Assembly: GCF_000196875.2 (NCBI RefSeq)
Contig: NC_014532.2
Coordinates: 2,542,001-2,606,000 of the forward strand
Length of the DNA stretch: 64,000 nucleotides
Direction of reading: 5' to 3'
DNA from: Halomonas elongata DSM 2581
Lineage (GTDB): Bacteria > Pseudomonadota > Gammaproteobacteria > Pseudomonadales > Halomonadaceae
In this document: in pieces, positions 62,266 to 64,000 of the stretch
Layout: every line of letters starts with the position of its first letter
Numbering within the stretch: position 1 is the stretch's first letter
The notes under the pieces: generated by a model
What the model was told of the DNA's origin: nothing
What the model saw: the letters and a program-made list of their open reading frames with translations, nothing else
The model's database searches: none
Program-made: the position numbers and the translations under genes

Positions 62266-64000
62266 ATGACCGCCACGACGCCCTCCCGGCACAGTTCGTT
62301 GTCCGCCCCGGCCATACGCCTGGCCCTGCTGCTGTGCACGGCGTTGCCCTCGGCTTCCCTGCTGGCCCAGAGCGACCCGGCTCCGGTCTATGGCGTCAGC
62401 TTCAAGGAGGTCAGCGTCGCCGAGTTCGCGGCCGGCGTCAGCGACATTACGGGCACCGATTTCGTCATCGATCCCCGGGTGCGCGGCACCCTTTCGGTGG
62501 AAAGTCCCAAGCCGGTCACCGCCGATGAGCTCTACGGGCTCTTCCAGGACACCCTGCAGAACCACGGCTACGCCACCGTGCGGCTGCCCGACAATCGCGT
62601 GCGCATCGTGCCGGAGCAGGTGGCACGCACCCAGCCCTTGCCGGTCGGCCTGGATGACGCCCAGGGCAACGAGATCGCCACCGAAGTCCTGCACACCGAG
62701 AACCTCGCCGCGGCAGAGCTCGCCGGCATCCTCGAGCCGCTCATCGATGCCAATGTCGGTACCCTGACGCCCAACCCCGGCAGCAACTCCGTGGTCGTGA
62801 CCGATTGGAAGGCCAATCTCGGGCGCCTGAAGCGGCTCACCGAACGACTCGACGGTTACCGCCAGGCCGACACCGAGGTCTTTCCGGTCACCCATGCCAA
62901 TGCCAAGCGCCTGGTCCAGACACTCAAGGACGTGTTGAGCGACGACGGCAGCACGGCCACCGTGGTCGCTGATGCCCGCGCCAATGCGGTGGTGGCTTTC
63001 GGCACCCCGAGCCAACGGCGCCAGGTATCGACCCTGATCGCGCGCCTGGATGCTCCCCAGGACCACGACACCACCACGGCGGTCATTCCCCTCAGCCATG
63101 CCGATGCCGCCGATGTGGCCAAGGTTCTGGGCGACCTGGCCAATAGCGTCTCCGGCGCCCGGGCGGTCCCGACCCGGAGCGGCAGCGACGGCGCCGACGC
63201 TACCGAAAGCCAGGCCGGGAGCCAGTCGCTGGCGGCGACGTCATCGGGCAGCGGGCTCGATGGCGTCGCCTTCGCCGTGCATCCCTCGACCAACGCCCTG
63301 GTCCTGAGCGGCCCGCCCAGCGCCCTGGAGGGCTATCGCGAACTCGTTTCCCGCCTCGACATGCGCCGCGCCCAGGTGGCGGTCGAAGCGATCATCGCCG
63401 AAATCACCGAAAGCCGCGCCAAGGAACTCGGCGTGCAGTGGCTGTTCGGCGACATCAGCGGCGAGGGCACGGTCCCGGCGGGCGGCGTCAACTTCCCCTC
63501 CGCCTCGACGCCAGGCATCAACCAGATCGCCGCCGCCGCGGCCAGTCAGGACGCTTCCGCCCTGGGCTCCCTGCTCGGCAACCTCAACGGCGTCACCGCC
63601 GGCGTGGGCCGGCTTTCCTCGGGGGGCGTGAGCTTCGCCATGCTGCTCAATGCGCTGCGCAGCGATACCCAGACCAACCTGCTGTCGACACCCTCGCTGA
63701 CGACCCTGGACAACGCCGAGGCCTCGATCCTGGTCGGCCAGGAAGTGCCCTTCGTCACCGGCTCCACCACCGTCGACAACACCAACCCCTTCCAGACCAT
63801 TCAGCGCGAGGATGTCGGCGTCAAGCTGAACATCCGCCCCACCATCGGCGCCGACAACAGCATCCGCCTGGAAATCGTCCAGGAAGTCTCCTCCATCGAT
63901 GAAGGCGTCAAGGCCAGCGATGTGGTCACCAACAAGCGCGAGATCGAAACCACGGTCCTGACCCAGGATGGCGGCATCATCGTGCTGGGTGGATTGATCA
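62266..64000 (+). CDS. gspD: Type II secretion system secretin GspD (partial, runs off the window)
   Basis: An open frame of 578 codons begins at ATG 62266 behind GGAG and continues past the right edge. It has a signal peptide (ALLLCTALPSASLLAQ), an N0 domain (YGVSFKEVSVAEFAAGVSDI), N1-N3 modules (for example EVFPVTHANAKRLVQTLKDV and VIPLSHADAADVAKVLGDL) and the start of the secretin core (AQVAVEAIIAEITESRAKEL, VPFVTGS, TVLTQDGGIIVLGGLI). It forms the outer membrane channel. A Ser/Gly/Ala-rich insert is present in the N3 module near residue 310. The remaining gsp genes probably lie to the right. Confidence 0.93.
   Translation, partial: MTATTPSRHSSLSAPAIRLALLLCTALPSASLLAQSDPAPVYGVSFKEVSVAEFAAGVSDITGTDFVIDPRVRGTLSVESPKPVTADELYGLFQDTLQNHGYATVRLPDNRVRIVPEQVARTQPLPVGLDDAQGNEIATEVLHTENLAAAELAGILEPLIDANVGTLTPNPGSNSVVVTDWKANLGRLKRLTERLDGYRQADTEVFPVTHANAKRLVQTLKDVLSDDGSTATVVADARANAVVAFGTPSQRRQVSTLIARLDAPQDHDTTTAVIPLSHADAADVAKVLGDLANSVSGARAVPTRSGSDGADATESQAGSQSLAATSSGSGLDGVAFAVHPSTNALVLSGPPSALEGYRELVSRLDMRRAQVAVEAIIAEITESRAKELGVQWLFGDISGEGTVPAGGVNFPSASTPGINQIAAAAASQDASALGSLLGNLNGVTAGVGRLSSGGVSFAMLLNALRSDTQTNLLSTPSLTTLDNAEASILVGQEVPFVTGSTTVDNTNPFQTIQREDVGVKLNIRPTIGADNSIRLEIVQEVSSIDEGVKASDVVTNKREIETTVLTQDGGIIVLGGLI

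Overview
The window looks like chromosomal DNA of a high-GC gammaproteobacterium, most probably a member of the Halomonadaceae (Halomonas and relatives). I infer this from the roughly 65% GC coding style and from the gene repertoire: a DeoD/Cdd nucleoside salvage operon, a MepM-type endopeptidase, an ECF42 sigma module, type II secretion genes and several LacI/LysR-controlled catabolic cassettes. The genus cannot be fixed from the sequence alone. There are no rRNA or tRNA genes, CRISPR arrays or intact insertion sequences. Genes are closely packed, and most transcription units are one to four genes long.

Layout. 0-2.5 kb: nucleoside salvage (deoB end, deoD, cdd), a gamma-glutamylcyclotransferase-like gene and a dienelactone hydrolase-like gene. 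2.6-3.6 kb: an AT-richer acetyltransferase islet and a glutaredoxin-like gene. 3.7-6.8 kb: a LacI regulator, a Gfo/Idh/MocA dehydrogenase and a ThuA-like protein, with two LacI-type operators upstream. 6.9-11 kb: a large MscS channel, then an amidoligase plus class I glutamine amidotransferase pair. 11-16.8 kb: OsmC, aldo/keto reductase, PaiB-like protein, two GNATs opposite a MocR regulator, and DUF1415. 16.8-20.4 kb: an ATPase/winged-helix regulator facing a DUF1326-DUF2182 pair. 20.4-26.1 kb: OmdA-like protein, endonuclease V, SbcD and SbcC. 26-32 kb: SDR, a GFA-like zinc protein, a membrane protein, an old yellow enzyme, ArgE and a DMT exporter. 32-38 kb: DEAD-box helicase, YaiI-like protein, glutathionyl-hydroquinone reductase, and a LysR/pirin pair. 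38-43.8 kb: MepM-like peptidase, an ECF42-VOC-DGPF operon with a decayed GST fragment, and a LysR/DUF1127 pair. 43.9-48.7 kb: LacI, Gfo/Idh, sugar isomerase and a nucleoside-type symporter, with a perfect operator. 48.7-57.4 kb: MFS/LysR pair, two divergent L,D-transpeptidases, NarK, peroxiredoxin, GFA, VOC and YpeA-like genes. 57.5-64 kb: PhoX behind a Pho box, a SoxB/5'-nucleotidase-like lipoprotein that seems to have lost its metal ligands, GspC, and GspD running off the end.

The most interesting parts are (1) the STAND-like ATPase/GNAT-like/OmpR-type regulator facing DUF1326-DUF2182, with 11-bp-phased direct repeats between them; (2) the amidoligase-GATase pair; (3) the apparent SoxB-like pseudoenzyme translationally coupled to type II secretion genes beside Pho-controlled PhoX; (4) the ECF42 module with its GST relic; and (5) a structured intergenic repeat present in two copies. 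Start codons were chosen from ribosome binding sites and family length, and several differ from the longest open frame.
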